From CAYFRC01 sp050946115 (GTDB lineage: Bacteria > Bacillota > Clostridia > Christensenellales > Aristaeellaceae): a stretch of DNA of 64,000 nt. A program made the translations under genes and the position numbers. Within the stretch, counting starts at the first letter, position 1. Each line of letters begins with the position of its first letter. Location of the stretch: assembly GCA_050946115.1 (NCBI GenBank), contig JBMNUF010000001.1:171512-235511 (forward strand), in the 5' to 3' direction. The notes below the pieces were generated by a model. It was not told the origin of the DNA, searched no databases, and was given only the letters and a program-made list of their open reading frames with translations. Below are positions 24,790 through 33,598 of this stretch, one piece after another.

Positions 24790-25989
24790 GTGTCCGATAA
24801 AATCGTCAACCGCGTGCTCGCGCTCGTCCTCGTCGTATGCATGTTCACCATCGGCGGCTATACGCTCGCAGCGAACGCGAGAAGGCTCGCCTACGCCGCG
24901 CTGGTGAGCTATGTGCAGTACACGGATAGCGACGCGAACTTCTTTGAAGGCATCCGCGCGCGCATCAATTCTTTCACCACCTCGTTCAACAACGCGCTCC
25001 TCGGAAAGAGCCTGTTTCAGAAATTCAACGCGCAGATGCAGCTTTCCATCGGCAAACAGATGCTCTCCTTCGGCGACAAGACCATGGTGCGCCTGAAGAC
25101 GGGGCAGCTCTACGACCTGATGGACGACTGCGACGTGACGAGCGAACTGAACAAGATGGAAAAGATGCATGCCTATCTCGCCGAAAGGGACATCCCGTTT
25201 TTGTTCGTATACGCGCACACAATGCTCTACGAGGACGATCTTCTGCCGTTCGGCGCGGAGGATTACAACATCAAGGTTGCGGACGACATCGTCTCCGGGC
25301 TGCGCGCGCGCGGGATCGACACGATCGATTCGCGAGACGTCGTGAAAGAAGCCTCTTTGCCGCTCGAAAAAGCCGTCTTCCATACGGACGCGCACTGGAA
25401 CATCTATGCGGCGTTTTCGGTCTATCAGAAAACCTGCGCGTGGCTCCGCGAGAGCGCGGGCATCCCCGTGCCCGAGGAGGCTTCGGACGAAAGCCGCTTC
25501 GATATCGAGGTCCATCCGAGGCGCTTTATGGGGTCGGTCGGCGAGCGCGTCGGCGACGGATACGTCACGCCCGACGATTTCCCGATCATCACTCCCAAAT
25601 TCGATACGAACATCAAGAGCAACCTCCTGACCGCGGATGGATATGTGGAGACCACCGGCCCCTTCCGCGACAGCGTGCTCAACATGAACGAGCTGTTTGA
25701 GGACGGCAACAAATACGCCAACTGCTACGACGTGTACGGCTACCACAACGAAGTGGTGTATTACACCAACGATGCTGTGCCAAGCGGGCGCATCCTCGTC
25801 ATCAAGGATTCCTTCGGCACGCCCGTATCCTCCTTCCTCGCCCTCGCCGCGCACGAGATCTGCGCGATCGACCTGCGCAAGGGTCGCATTTCCGCGGAGG
25901 AATTCATCGGATCGTTTGCGCCCGACGCGGTGATTATCGTGCACTGTCAGGAAATGCTGCGCGGCAGAAACTACGCCTTTGTGGACTGA
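24790..25989 (+). CDS. AlgJ/AlgX-like (DHHW) SGNH acyltransferase partner
   Basis: 399 residues, GTG start after an AAAGGAG site. One membrane anchor or signal segment at residues about 8-28 places the remainder outside. The TDAHWN motif near residue 200 (Asp-x-x-His type) and VIKDSFGTPVSSFL near 340 (Ser nucleophile in a GDS-like context) match the DHHW/SGNH-hydrolase family. It directly follows the MBOAT gene, as in other glycan O-acetylation loci. Inferred role: final acyl transfer to a surface polysaccharide. Confidence 0.85.
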   Translation: MSDKIVNRVLALVLVVCMFTIGGYTLAANARRLAYAALVSYVQYTDSDANFFEGIRARINSFTTSFNNALLGKSLFQKFNAQMQLSIGKQMLSFGDKTMVRLKTGQLYDLMDDCDVTSELNKMEKMHAYLAERDIPFLFVYAHTMLYEDDLLPFGAEDYNIKVADDIVSGLRARGIDTIDSRDVVKEASLPLEKAVFHTDAHWNIYAAFSVYQKTCAWLRESAGIPVPEEASDESRFDIEVHPRRFMGSVGERVGDGYVTPDDFPIITPKFDTNIKSNLLTADGYVETTGPFRDSVLNMNELFEDGNKYANCYDVYGYHNEVVYYTNDAVPSGRILVIKDSFGTPVSSFLALAAHEICAIDLRKGRISAEEFIGSFAPDAVIIVHCQEMLRGRNYAFVD

Positions 25990-26003
25990 CAGGGGGAAAC
26001 GCT

Positions 26004-26873
26004 ATGCGCATCGAACAAAACCTGCCCCTTTGTGCCTATACGACCTTTCGCGTCGGCGGCTGTGCCGATTTCGCCGCGTTTCCGACATCGGAAGAGGAGG
26101 TCTTAGAGGCGCTCGCGTTCGCGAAGGCGCGGTCGCTCCCCGTGCTCGTGATGGGCAACGGCTCGAACCTCGTCGTGCAGGACGGCGGCTTTCGCGGCGT
26201 GGCGCTCATCTTCGCGGACGGCTTTTCTCGGGTCGATATCGAGGGGGAGCGCGTCTCTGCCCGCGCGGGCGCGCTGCTCTCGAAGGTCGCGCTTGCAGCG
26301 CTGGATGCGGGGCTTTCGGGCTTTGAGTTTGCTGCGGGCATCCCCGGCTCCGTCGGCGGCGCTTCGGCGATGAATGCGGGCGCATACGGCGGGCAGATCG
26401 CAGATGCCCTCACCGAGTGCCGCGTGCTGCGAAACGGCGAAATACTGACCCTATCCAACGCGGATATGCGCTACGGCTACCGCCAAAGCGATATCTTGTC
26501 GCGCGGGGGCATCGTGCTTTCCGCGACGTTTTCGCTATGTCGGGGCGATAAGGATGCGATTCGCGCGCGCATGAAGGAGCTCGCACAAACGCGGCGCGAA
26601 AAGCAGCCGCTGAACTACCCCTCCGCGGGCAGCACCTTCAAGCGGCCGGAAGGGCATTTCGCGGGAAAGCTCATTGAGGATGCGGGGCTTAAGGGCTATA
26701 CGATCGGCGGCGCGCAGGTTTCCACGCTCCACGCGGGGTTCATCATCAACATCGGCGGCGCGACCGCGAAGGATATTACGAGTCTCATCGAACACATTCA
26801 GAAAACGGTCTACGGGAAATTCGGCGTTGCGCTCGAACGGGAGGTGCGCATCGTCGGCGAAGAGGAGGCGTGA
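26004..26873 (+). CDS. murB: UDP-N-acetylenolpyruvoylglucosamine reductase
   Basis: 289 residues, the compact type II MurB. FAD-binding segments GNGSNLVVQDGG and IPGSVGGASAMNAGAYGG are present, and the catalytic Ser lies in PSAGSTFKRP. The enzyme makes UDP-N-acetylmuramate using NADPH in peptidoglycan synthesis. GGGGAAAC precedes the ATG. It is followed by whiA with three bases between stop and start. Confidence 0.96.
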   Translation: MRIEQNLPLCAYTTFRVGGCADFAAFPTSEEEVLEALAFAKARSLPVLVMGNGSNLVVQDGGFRGVALIFADGFSRVDIEGERVSARAGALLSKVALAALDAGLSGFEFAAGIPGSVGGASAMNAGAYGGQIADALTECRVLRNGEILTLSNADMRYGYRQSDILSRGGIVLSATFSLCRGDKDAIRARMKELAQTRREKQPLNYPSAGSTFKRPEGHFAGKLIEDAGLKGYTIGGAQVSTLHAGFIINIGGATAKDITSLIEHIQKTVYGKFGVALEREVRIVGEEEA

Positions 26874-26876
26874 TGC

Positions 26877-27818
26877 ATGGCGTTTTCCACCGATGTGCGG
26901 CGCGAGCTCGCCCGCGTTCCATGCGACAGGCAGTGCTGCGCGCTGAGCGAGATAAACGGCATGGTGCTCGCCTCGGGCGGGCTCTCCTTTCGGGGGCAGG
27001 GCAGATACGGGCTGGAAATCCGAACCAAGCACAACGGCATCGCCCGCCGCTATTATACGATGATGCGCAGGTGGCTGAACGCCGGAAGCGACATCCGCAT
27101 CGCCAAGACGCGCCAGCTCGGCGAGCACAACCGCTATATCCTGTCGCCCGCCGCGGAGGACATCCCCGGCATGCTCTCGGCGCTGGATCTTCTGGACGAA
27201 AAGCAGCCCTTCGGGATGCGCTCCGTGCCCGATCGCGCCTTTTTGCGGCGCGAATGCTGCCAGACCGCGTTTTTGCGCGGCGCGTTTCTCGCGGGCGGCT
27301 CGCTGAACAACCCCGAGCGCGCCTATCATATGGAGATCGCCGTATCGGACGAAGGACTCGCCGCCTGCCTCTGCGAGCTTCTGAACCGGCGAGGCATCCC
27401 CGCAAAGACCGCCTTGCGCAAGAGCCAGTACATCGCTTACGTCAAAAGCGCGGAATCCATCGCCGATTTTCTGACGCTTTTGGGCGCGAACCGCGCGCGG
27501 CTCGATTTTGAGGCCATTCGCATGAACAAGGAATTGCGCAACGAAATCAACCGCCAAATGAACTGCGACACGAGCAACTTAGACAAGGCGATCTTCGCCT
27601 CCGAGCGGCAACGGAGCATGATCGAAGCCATCGACAAATCCATAGGGCTCGACGCGCTCGAACCCGCGCTGCGCGAAATCGCCGAATTGCGGCTGCGCTA
27701 TCCCGCCGCGTCCCTTGCGGAGCTCGGCAGCATGACCACGCCAAGTATCTCGAAATCCGGCGTAAGCGCCCGCATGCGAAAGATTCAGGCCCTCGCCGAG
27801 GAACTCGTGAACGAATAG
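26877..27818 (+). CDS. whiA: DNA-binding protein WhiA
   Basis: 313 residues, the family's usual size. The N-terminal LAGLIDADG-derived domain (FLRGAFLAGGSLNNPERAYHMEI) and the C-terminal helix-turn-helix (LAELGSMTTPSISKSGVSARMRKI) are both visible. WhiA influences cell division and chromosome segregation in Gram-positive bacteria. In most Firmicutes rapZ and yvcK lie between murB and whiA; here they are absent, so the region is rearranged. Confidence 0.95.
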   Translation: MAFSTDVRRELARVPCDRQCCALSEINGMVLASGGLSFRGQGRYGLEIRTKHNGIARRYYTMMRRWLNAGSDIRIAKTRQLGEHNRYILSPAAEDIPGMLSALDLLDEKQPFGMRSVPDRAFLRRECCQTAFLRGAFLAGGSLNNPERAYHMEIAVSDEGLAACLCELLNRRGIPAKTALRKSQYIAYVKSAESIADFLTLLGANRARLDFEAIRMNKELRNEINRQMNCDTSNLDKAIFASERQRSMIEAIDKSIGLDALEPALREIAELRLRYPAASLAELGSMTTPSISKSGVSARMRKIQALAEELVNE

Positions 27819-27833
27819 ACGGAGGAACGTCCC

Positions 27834-28391
27834 TTGCGCGCATTTGATTTTGACGGCACGATTTTTGCGGGCGACAGCACCGTGCGCTTCTGCCTGTTCT
27901 GCATAAAGCGGCATCCGTTTCTGATAAAGCATCTCATGAAAGGTGTGTTCGCCCTGATCGGATACCGAAGAGGGCGCATCGACAAGACGCAGGCAAAGGA
28001 AAAGCTCTTTTCGTTCCTTGCATACCTGCCCGATCCCGAGGGAGAGGTAGCGGAATTTTGGAGGACGAATATCCGCCACCTCCGAAAATGGTACCTGAAG
28101 ATGTGCCTGCCAAGCGGCGTAATCGTCTCCGCATCGCCCGAGTTCCTGCTGAGGATCCCCTGCGAGGCGCTCGGCGTGCATACGCTCATCGCCTCGCGCG
28201 TGGACGTCAAAACAGGCGCGTACACCGGCAAAAACTGCGACGGCGGAGAGAAGGTCGCCCGCTTTCGGGAGGTGTTCGGAAAAATAAGGCCTGAGGAGTT
28301 TTACAGCGATTCCCTGTCCGATGCACCCATGGCAGAGTACGCGCTGCGCGCGTATCGCGTCAGGGGCGAGAAGATTTCCCCGTGGGGATAG
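27834..28391 (+). CDS. HAD-superfamily (IB) phosphatase
   Basis: 185 residues from a TTG start after GGAGGAACG. Motif I is FDFDGT (residues 4-9), a Ser of motif II lies in VIVSASPEF, and motif IV is YSDSLSDAPM. A helical cap region (residues 18-70) fits subclass IB, which includes phosphoserine phosphatase-like and lipid-linked phosphatases. The substrate is not assignable. It is probably co-transcribed with murB and whiA. Confidence 0.88.
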   Translation: MRAFDFDGTIFAGDSTVRFCLFCIKRHPFLIKHLMKGVFALIGYRRGRIDKTQAKEKLFSFLAYLPDPEGEVAEFWRTNIRHLRKWYLKMCLPSGVIVSASPEFLLRIPCEALGVHTLIASRVDVKTGAYTGKNCDGGEKVARFREVFGKIRPEEFYSDSLSDAPMAEYALRAYRVRGEKISPWG

Positions 28392-28637
28392 AATGTTTCC
28401 GTCATCCGCAAAATGCCGTTCATCATTTCACAAACAGCCCATCAGAAACCGGAAACGATACTCTGCCTTGCCGCGAACGCGCCGCTTGCGATTTCGGGCT
28501 GCCGTTCCGTAGCGTGACGCCCCGCATCGCGATATGCCCACTACCGCATCGCCCGAAAAATGTTTCTCTAAAACCCTAAATTCTGATCGAAAAAGGGATC
28601 GCCGCGGCGATCCCTTTCTTGTGCTTTATAAAGGGTA
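28392..28637. other. Intergenic region between convergent genes
   Basis: About 245 bases between the HAD gene and the ABC permease. Apart from the terminator at its right end I see no open frame, RNA or repeat that I can support. Confidence 0.6.
28591..28617. terminator. Strong bidirectional terminator
   Basis: A perfect palindrome (AAAGGGATCGCCG with its complement) forms a 13 bp stem flanked by A and T runs, able to stop transcription from both the murB-whiA-HAD unit and the ABC exporter operon. Confidence 0.85.
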
Positions 28638-29765
28638 TTACGTAAAGGTCTCCATGCTCTGGCTTCTTCTGAGGGAAAACAGACCCAGGGAGGCGAATAC
28701 CACCAAAAACCCGGTGAGCGCCAAGAGGTCCGTGCGCTGAACCAAGAGCGACTGCCCCTTTTGAATGAGCGTCATGGCGTCGAGCGCCCAGTAGTGGGGA
28801 GTGATCATGGCCAGCTTCTGCATGAAGGGCGGCATCAGCCACAGCGGCCAGAAACTGCCGCCCAACATGGCGAAGATCACGGTCACGATGGGGATGAGCG
28901 AGGAATACACCGCCCGGGATTTGACCGTAAGCGCCAGGAAGATGCCGAAGAAAATCCATATGAGCCCGTAGTAGAACCACAATAGGTACATCAAAAACGT
29001 GGTCTTCACCGGCATCACAAAGCGGGTGATGAGATACAGCGACAGAAGGTTCAGGATAAGAAAGATCACGGCGGTCAGGAAGTTTGCCATCAGGAAGCTG
29101 AGTTTCCCTACCGGCGCCTGGCGCACGCGGCTTAAGGTGTTCCAGTGTTTTTCCTCCAGGATGAGGCTTGTAGCCTGCATCATGCTCAGGGTCAGCACGT
29201 AGAACAGGAAGCCGCTCGCAAAGTTCAGCGCCGCGCTGACTTCCCCCGAAGTGATGCGCCGCATCTCGAACCGAATGCCGTTTGCATCGACCTCCTGCAT
29301 GGCTCCCACCAGCGCTTCGGCGCTTTCGGGCTGCCGAATGTCCCTCATCTGGGCGAGGCTGGACAGGGTGATGTCGATGCCGGCTTTGAGGCTGCCCGTG
29401 ACCTCCTGCCCCTTTAGGGTGCGGATCGGGATTTCGGGCACGCGCGCCTGCATGAAATCCGCCTCGAAGCCCGCGGGAATCGTCACCACCGCCTCCACTT
29501 TCCCTTTCAGCAGGAGATTGTCGATATCCGCCTCGTCCACCGCCTGCACTTGGCTTCCGTCCTCCGAAAGGAGGGCGGTGAGCGTTTCGGACAGCAGCGT
29601 TTTGTCGTGATCCACCACGCCGATGTTCATCTTGGCGTTTAGGGAAGAATTGTTGAGTAGCCCCAGGGAAAACAGCGCGATCGGAAGGATCAGCAGTACA
29701 AACAGCATGCCTTTTCGTGCCAGAATGATCCGGCAGTTGTTCTTAATTAGCGGCCACAAGGTCAC
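28638..29765 (-). CDS. ABC-2 transporter permease (LnrN-like)
   Basis: 375 residues from a GTG at 29765 (site AGGAGGGGA), overlapping the end of the previous permease gene. One N-terminal membrane helix is followed by a large extracellular loop (about 45-180) and five C-terminal membrane segments, the ABC2_membrane_3 plan. It pairs with the next permease and the ATPase. The order ATPase, permease, permease beside a LuxR-type response regulator and histidine kinase matches the linearmycin-resistance locus lnrJKLMN of Bacillus. Role inferred: removal of membrane-active lipid-like antibiotics. Confidence 0.82.
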   Translation of the reverse strand: MTLWPLIKNNCRIILARKGMLFVLLILPIALFSLGLLNNSSLNAKMNIGVVDHDKTLLSETLTALLSEDGSQVQAVDEADIDNLLLKGKVEAVVTIPAGFEADFMQARVPEIPIRTLKGQEVTGSLKAGIDITLSSLAQMRDIRQPESAEALVGAMQEVDANGIRFEMRRITSGEVSAALNFASGFLFYVLTLSMMQATSLILEEKHWNTLSRVRQAPVGKLSFLMANFLTAVIFLILNLLSLYLITRFVMPVKTTFLMYLLWFYYGLIWIFFGIFLALTVKSRAVYSSLIPIVTVIFAMLGGSFWPLWLMPPFMQKLAMITPHYWALDAMTLIQKGQSLLVQRTDLLALTGFLVVFASLGLFSLRRSQSMETFT

Positions 29766-30852
29766 TCCCCTCCTCTCTTCTGAAAAGCACATAGGCGATC
29801 AGGAGCATGATAAGCCCCAAACCGAGCAGCCTCAACCCGGCGGACAATATGGCGCCGGTTTCACCCTGATAGATGTAGGTGAACAATCCTTTATTGATCC
29901 AGCCGATGGGCGAAATCCGATACAGCGTGTCGAGCAAACCGTTGTCGGAAGGCAGCGCGGTGTAGCCCTGTCCCATGAACACAAAGGCCACGGTAATCAG
30001 GTTCAGAAATGCCGACGCGGCGTTGTCATTGCGCAACACCTGATAGGATGCCACCCCAAGGGAGGTGACAAATACCGCCAAAGGAATCAGCATCGCGAGC
30101 ACCATGCCGATATTCCGATACTCTATGCCATAGGCGAAACGGTTGACCAGGATTACGATCAGCGCCTGCATCAGAATAATCCCGCAGGCCGTCGCCGTTT
30201 TCACAAAAAACACCCGGTTCATGGGGTAGGGCGACACCTTCAGGCGCTGCGCCGTTCTGGCGTTTTTTTCCAAAGCCAAGAGCGACATGGCCTGAATGGA
30301 GCCGTACATGATGATCATCGTGAGCATCGTGACGCCGTAGTAGCCAAAGGAATCGGGCTCGTTTGCGCCGTCTATGCCCTCCACGCTGGCAAAGTTCTTA
30401 AATTGCGGGGCAGCCTTGGCGAATTTCCCTTCTTTGATGGCCAACGCGGACAGATTTGCCTGCTTGATGAAGGCGGTGGAGTACATCTTCACCAACATCG
30501 ATTCGATGCTGCCCTGGTCGTCGCTGTGGAGGGTCAGCTCCTTGTCTTTCAGCTCCACATACCCCTTGAGCGTGCCCGCGGCTATGCGCTCGTCCACCTC
30601 CGCCTGCTCCGTCTTTTCAAAGGTGATGCCGGCCTCGCGGCTATTTGCAATATAGATGTCCGACAGCATGCCGCCCTCCGACACGATGGGCATATTTACC
30701 TCGGGCAGGTCGAAGGTATGCCCCGTTGCGGATGACAGAGCGGTGCCCAAAACCCACGTGAGCGCCACCGGAAACAATATCATAAGCAGCAGCGTCTCGG
30801 GCGCCGTAATCAGGTGCAGCGCCTCTTTTTTCAAAAATCGCAGTGTACGCAT
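29743..30852 (-). CDS. ABC-2 transporter permease (LnrM-like)
   Basis: 369 residues with the same plan as the next gene: a membrane helix at about 15-38 (LLLMILFPVALTWVLG), a long extracellular loop (VNMPIVSEGGMLSD onwards), then five helices. It starts 10 bases downstream of the ATPase stop and overlaps the following permease by 23 bases. The two paralogous permeases probably form a heterodimeric pore driven by the ATPase at 30863-31786. Confidence 0.85.
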   Translation of the reverse strand: MRTLRFLKKEALHLITAPETLLLMILFPVALTWVLGTALSSATGHTFDLPEVNMPIVSEGGMLSDIYIANSREAGITFEKTEQAEVDERIAAGTLKGYVELKDKELTLHSDDQGSIESMLVKMYSTAFIKQANLSALAIKEGKFAKAAPQFKNFASVEGIDGANEPDSFGYYGVTMLTMIIMYGSIQAMSLLALEKNARTAQRLKVSPYPMNRVFFVKTATACGIILMQALIVILVNRFAYGIEYRNIGMVLAMLIPLAVFVTSLGVASYQVLRNDNAASAFLNLITVAFVFMGQGYTALPSDNGLLDTLYRISPIGWINKGLFTYIYQGETGAILSAGLRLLGLGLIMLLIAYVLFRREEGSDLVAAN

Positions 30853-30862
30853 GCTCTGCCTC

Positions 30863-31786
30863 CTAATCTCTCAACCGCTTGCCGGTGAGTGTCAAAAACA
30901 CGTCCTCCAGGTTGGGCTCCTCGGTCGCCATGTCCTGAATCTCGATTTCGCGCTCGGCCAACACGTTCAGGATATCCCGCAGCTGGGTGTGTTTGTTGAT
31001 GCAGCGGAAGCGCAGGGCGTTTCCGGATACGTCGATCTGCTCCACCCCGGGCACCTTGCGCAGCGCCTCAATCGGCGGCGTTTCCTTTACCTTCAGGTTG
31101 ATAAACCAGTGCTCCTCGATCAGCCCGCGCAGTTCGGCAAGATTGCCCTGCGCCACGATCTGCCCCATGTCCATGATGGCGATGCGGTTGCACAATTGCT
31201 CCGCCTCCTCCATGTAGTGGGTGGTGTAGAGGATGGTCATCCCATCCTTGTTGAGCTTTAAGATGGACTCCATGATGTGGTTTCGGCTCTGCGGGTCGAT
31301 GCCCACGGTGGGTTCGTCCAAGATCAGCATTTTGGGGCGGTGCACCAGGCCGCAGGCGATGTTGAGCCTTCGCTTCATACCGCCGGAAAAGGTCTTCACC
31401 TTGCTCTTCGCCTTGTCCTCCAGCCCCACGAGCGCCAGCGTTTCCATGGCTTGGCGCTTGAGCTCGGCGCCTTTTAAGCCGTACAGCCCGCCAAAGAAGC
31501 TCACGTTTTGATACGCCGTCAGGTCGTTGTAAATCGCCAGATCCTGGGGAACGACGCCCAACAGGTATTTCACCTGATTGAGCGACTTGTCCAAATCCAT
31601 TCCGCCGACGGTGACGGTGCCCCCGTCCTTTCTGATGAGGCCTGTGATGATGTTGATGGTGGTAGACTTCCCCGCGCCGTTCGGCCCGAGCAGCCCATAG
31701 ATTTCCCCCGGGGTGACAGAAAAGCTGATGTCGCTCACTGCCAGATTGTCCCCATACCGCTTCACGAGTTTCGATACTTTCAGCAT
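30863..31786 (-). CDS. ABC transporter ATP-binding protein (LnrL-like)
   Basis: 307 residues from the ATG at 31784-31786 after AGGAGGGG (a longer in-frame start lies eight codons upstream without a good site). Walker A is GPNGAGKST, signature FSGGMKRR, Walker B MLILDEPTVGID, H-loop TTHYMEEAEQL. The C-terminal domain (from about 220) resembles that of antibiotic-export ATPases. First gene of the exporter operon, behind a promoter with direct repeats at 31837-31874. Confidence 0.9.
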   Translation of the reverse strand: MLKVSKLVKRYGDNLAVSDISFSVTPGEIYGLLGPNGAGKSTTINIITGLIRKDGGTVTVGGMDLDKSLNQVKYLLGVVPQDLAIYNDLTAYQNVSFFGGLYGLKGAELKRQAMETLALVGLEDKAKSKVKTFSGGMKRRLNIACGLVHRPKMLILDEPTVGIDPQSRNHIMESILKLNKDGMTILYTTHYMEEAEQLCNRIAIMDMGQIVAQGNLAELRGLIEEHWFINLKVKETPPIEALRKVPGVEQIDVSGNALRFRCINKHTQLRDILNVLAEREIEIQDMATEEPNLEDVFLTLTGKRLRD

Positions 31787-31809
31787 ATTTTTCCCCTCCT
31801 TCTGCTTCA

Positions 31810-31838
31810 ATTATAGACAAAAAAAGGGCGACTTCCAA
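31810..31838 (-). promoter_or_regulatory. Promoter of the LnrLMN-like ABC operon
   Basis: Minus-strand TTGGAA (31833-31838), 17-base spacer, perfect TATAAT (31810-31815), 24 bases before the ATPase start. Confidence 0.65.
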
Positions 31839-31874
31839 GTCACGAAAGTCACCAACGGGCATGACGAAAGTCAC
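31837..31874 (-). promoter_or_regulatory. Direct-repeat operator, probable response-regulator site
   Basis: Minus-strand GTGACTTTCGT occurs twice (31864-31874 and 31842-31852), 22 bases apart (two helical turns); a third partial copy GTGACTT (31837-31843) overlaps the second and runs into the -35. The arrangement suits activation of the ABC operon by the LuxR-type regulator encoded just upstream. Confidence 0.55.
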
Positions 31875-31878
31875 ATTT

Positions 31879-32493
31879 TTATAGTTCGCCCTTCATGTGG
31901 CTGATGGCGATCTGCGTGCGGTGGGAAAGGCCGGTCTTGTTCAGGATGGCGGTGATATGGTTTTTCACGGTGCCCTCCGAAATAAACAGGGAATCGGCGA
32001 TCTGGCGGTTGGAAAGACCTTGGGCGACGGCGGCGACCACCTCCGCCTCCCGCTCCGAAAGCTGTGCCAATTTGCCCTGCCCCGTCCCCTCCGGCTTCAT
32101 GCTGCGCCTGAGCGCATCCATTGCCACATCGTCAAACACGCTCTTCCCCTGATGCAGCTGTACGATCGCCTGAACGATCGCCTGCGGCTTTGCGCTCTTC
32201 AGCAGGTAGCCGTGGGCGCCCGCCCGCAAAGCGCGCACGATCTCAGCGTCGTCATCAAAGGTAGTCAATACCAACACGCGGGTCCTCTCGGCGACCTCCG
32301 CAAGCACGTCGAGCCCGCTTTTCACGGGCATGCGCAAATCCAGCAGCATCACATCGCACATCGCCGCCCAATTTAGCGCGTCGACGCCGTTCTCCCCTTC
32401 GCCGACGATGCAGATATCCTCCTTGCCGTCCAACAGGATCTTCAGGGATTCCCTGATCAGCGCATCGTCATCGACAACCGCTACCCGTATCAT
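31879..32493 (-). CDS. LuxR/NarL-family response regulator (LnrK-like)
   Basis: 204 residues. The receiver domain has the acidic pocket VVDDD, phospho-acceptor Asp in VMLLDLRMP (about residue 52) and the LVLTTFDDD segment, then Lys in LLKSAKP. The output is a LuxR helix-turn-helix (LSEREAEVVAAVAQGLSNRQIADSLFISEGTVKNHI). Its start overlaps the kinase gene end by 26 bases. The repeats downstream of this gene are its likely binding sites. Confidence 0.93.
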   Translation of the reverse strand: MIRVAVVDDDALIRESLKILLDGKEDICIVGEGENGVDALNWAAMCDVMLLDLRMPVKSGLDVLAEVAERTRVLVLTTFDDDAEIVRALRAGAHGYLLKSAKPQAIVQAIVQLHQGKSVFDDVAMDALRRSMKPEGTGQGKLAQLSEREAEVVAAVAQGLSNRQIADSLFISEGTVKNHITAILNKTGLSHRTQIAISHMKGEL

Positions 32494-33463
32494 TATGCAT
32501 CTCCCTTCTGGGGATCAGCGTGATTATCCGCATCCCCCCGTCGCTTTGTATGAGCAGGCTGCCGCCGTATTTCGCCGCCCGCTCCCTCATGCCGCCGATG
32601 CCCATGCCCTCGACGGGGTTTTCGCAGCCCCTGCCGTTGTCGCGCACCTCCAGCCGCACCACGCCCGGCAGAACCTGAAAGCGAATGTTCACCTCAGTCG
32701 CTCCGGAATGGCGGATGATGTTGGTGAGCCCCTCCCTAAGGTTGCCGAGGATCACCGGCCAGAACTCCGTGGGCAAATCGCCCGTCTGCCCTTCCTCGTC
32801 AAAAACGGTAAACATGCCGCTGTCCAGGCGAAAGCGGTCGATCATCGCCCGCATCTCCGCAGCCTTGAGCGAGGGCACATCCGCCCGCATTTGGTGCACC
32901 GCCTCGCGCACCTGATCGATGCCCTGCCGCATCATGGAAAGGGCGCTGTGCAAAAGGCGTCTCGCCCTTTCCGGGTCGTCGTCCAAAAGCTCCTCCATCG
33001 CCTCCAACTGCAAGATGGAAGCCGTCATGCTGTGCCCCAAAAGGTCATGAATCTGCTGCGCGATCGCCCGCCGCTCCTCCAGCCGCAGGTTGAGGGCGAT
33101 CTGGCTGTCGTAATTTTCCTTGAGAAACAGATAGCGGAGGTTGTTTTTCTGGTTCACCTTCAGCTGCGTGTTTTCCCGGGTAAGCGCGAGCCTCTGCTCC
33201 TCGCGCTTGGCGAGAAAGACATACAGCGCCGCGTAAAAAAGGTACGCCAGCGCCAAAATCTCCGGCTGATAGGGCCACAGAAAATAGAGCAGCCCCATGT
33301 TGATCGCCGTGAACGCGGGATGTACCGCAAGCGCCAGCACCCGTGCCGCAAAGAAAAACAGCAGCAGCACGAGGATCGTCTCAAACGCCTGAAAGGCGTG
33401 CAGGGCATACGCGCCGTAGGCAATCAGAATCACCGCATCCGTCAGCAGCAAAAACAGCTTCAC
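32468..33463 (-). CDS. Sensor histidine kinase, HisKA_3 family (LnrJ-like)
   Basis: 331 residues. Four to five membrane segments occupy residues 1-90 with almost no extracellular loop, the pattern of intramembrane-sensing kinases. A coiled coil (about 95-135) leads to the HisKA_3 dimerisation helix with the phospho-His in RRAIAQQIHDLLGH, and the HATPase domain has NLREGLTNIIRHSGA, DNGRG and GIGGMRERA. It phosphorylates the regulator encoded next. Layout and topology match LnrJ/YfiJ-type kinases that sense membrane-active compounds. Confidence 0.92.
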   Translation of the reverse strand: MKLFLLLTDAVILIAYGAYALHAFQAFETILVLLLFFFAARVLALAVHPAFTAINMGLLYFLWPYQPEILALAYLFYAALYVFLAKREEQRLALTRENTQLKVNQKNNLRYLFLKENYDSQIALNLRLEERRAIAQQIHDLLGHSMTASILQLEAMEELLDDDPERARRLLHSALSMMRQGIDQVREAVHQMRADVPSLKAAEMRAMIDRFRLDSGMFTVFDEEGQTGDLPTEFWPVILGNLREGLTNIIRHSGATEVNIRFQVLPGVVRLEVRDNGRGCENPVEGMGIGGMRERAAKYGGSLLIQSDGGMRIITLIPRREMHNDTGSGCR

Positions 33464-33598
33464 CCTGCTTCACCTCCCTTTTGGCATCGCTTCCGCGTGC
33501 TTCTCTTATGCAGAAGCGGATGCGATTCCGCCATACATTTATTCCTGATCGTGACAACGGTGCACCGTCAATGACAAAAAGCCGACAATTCTTCTGAA

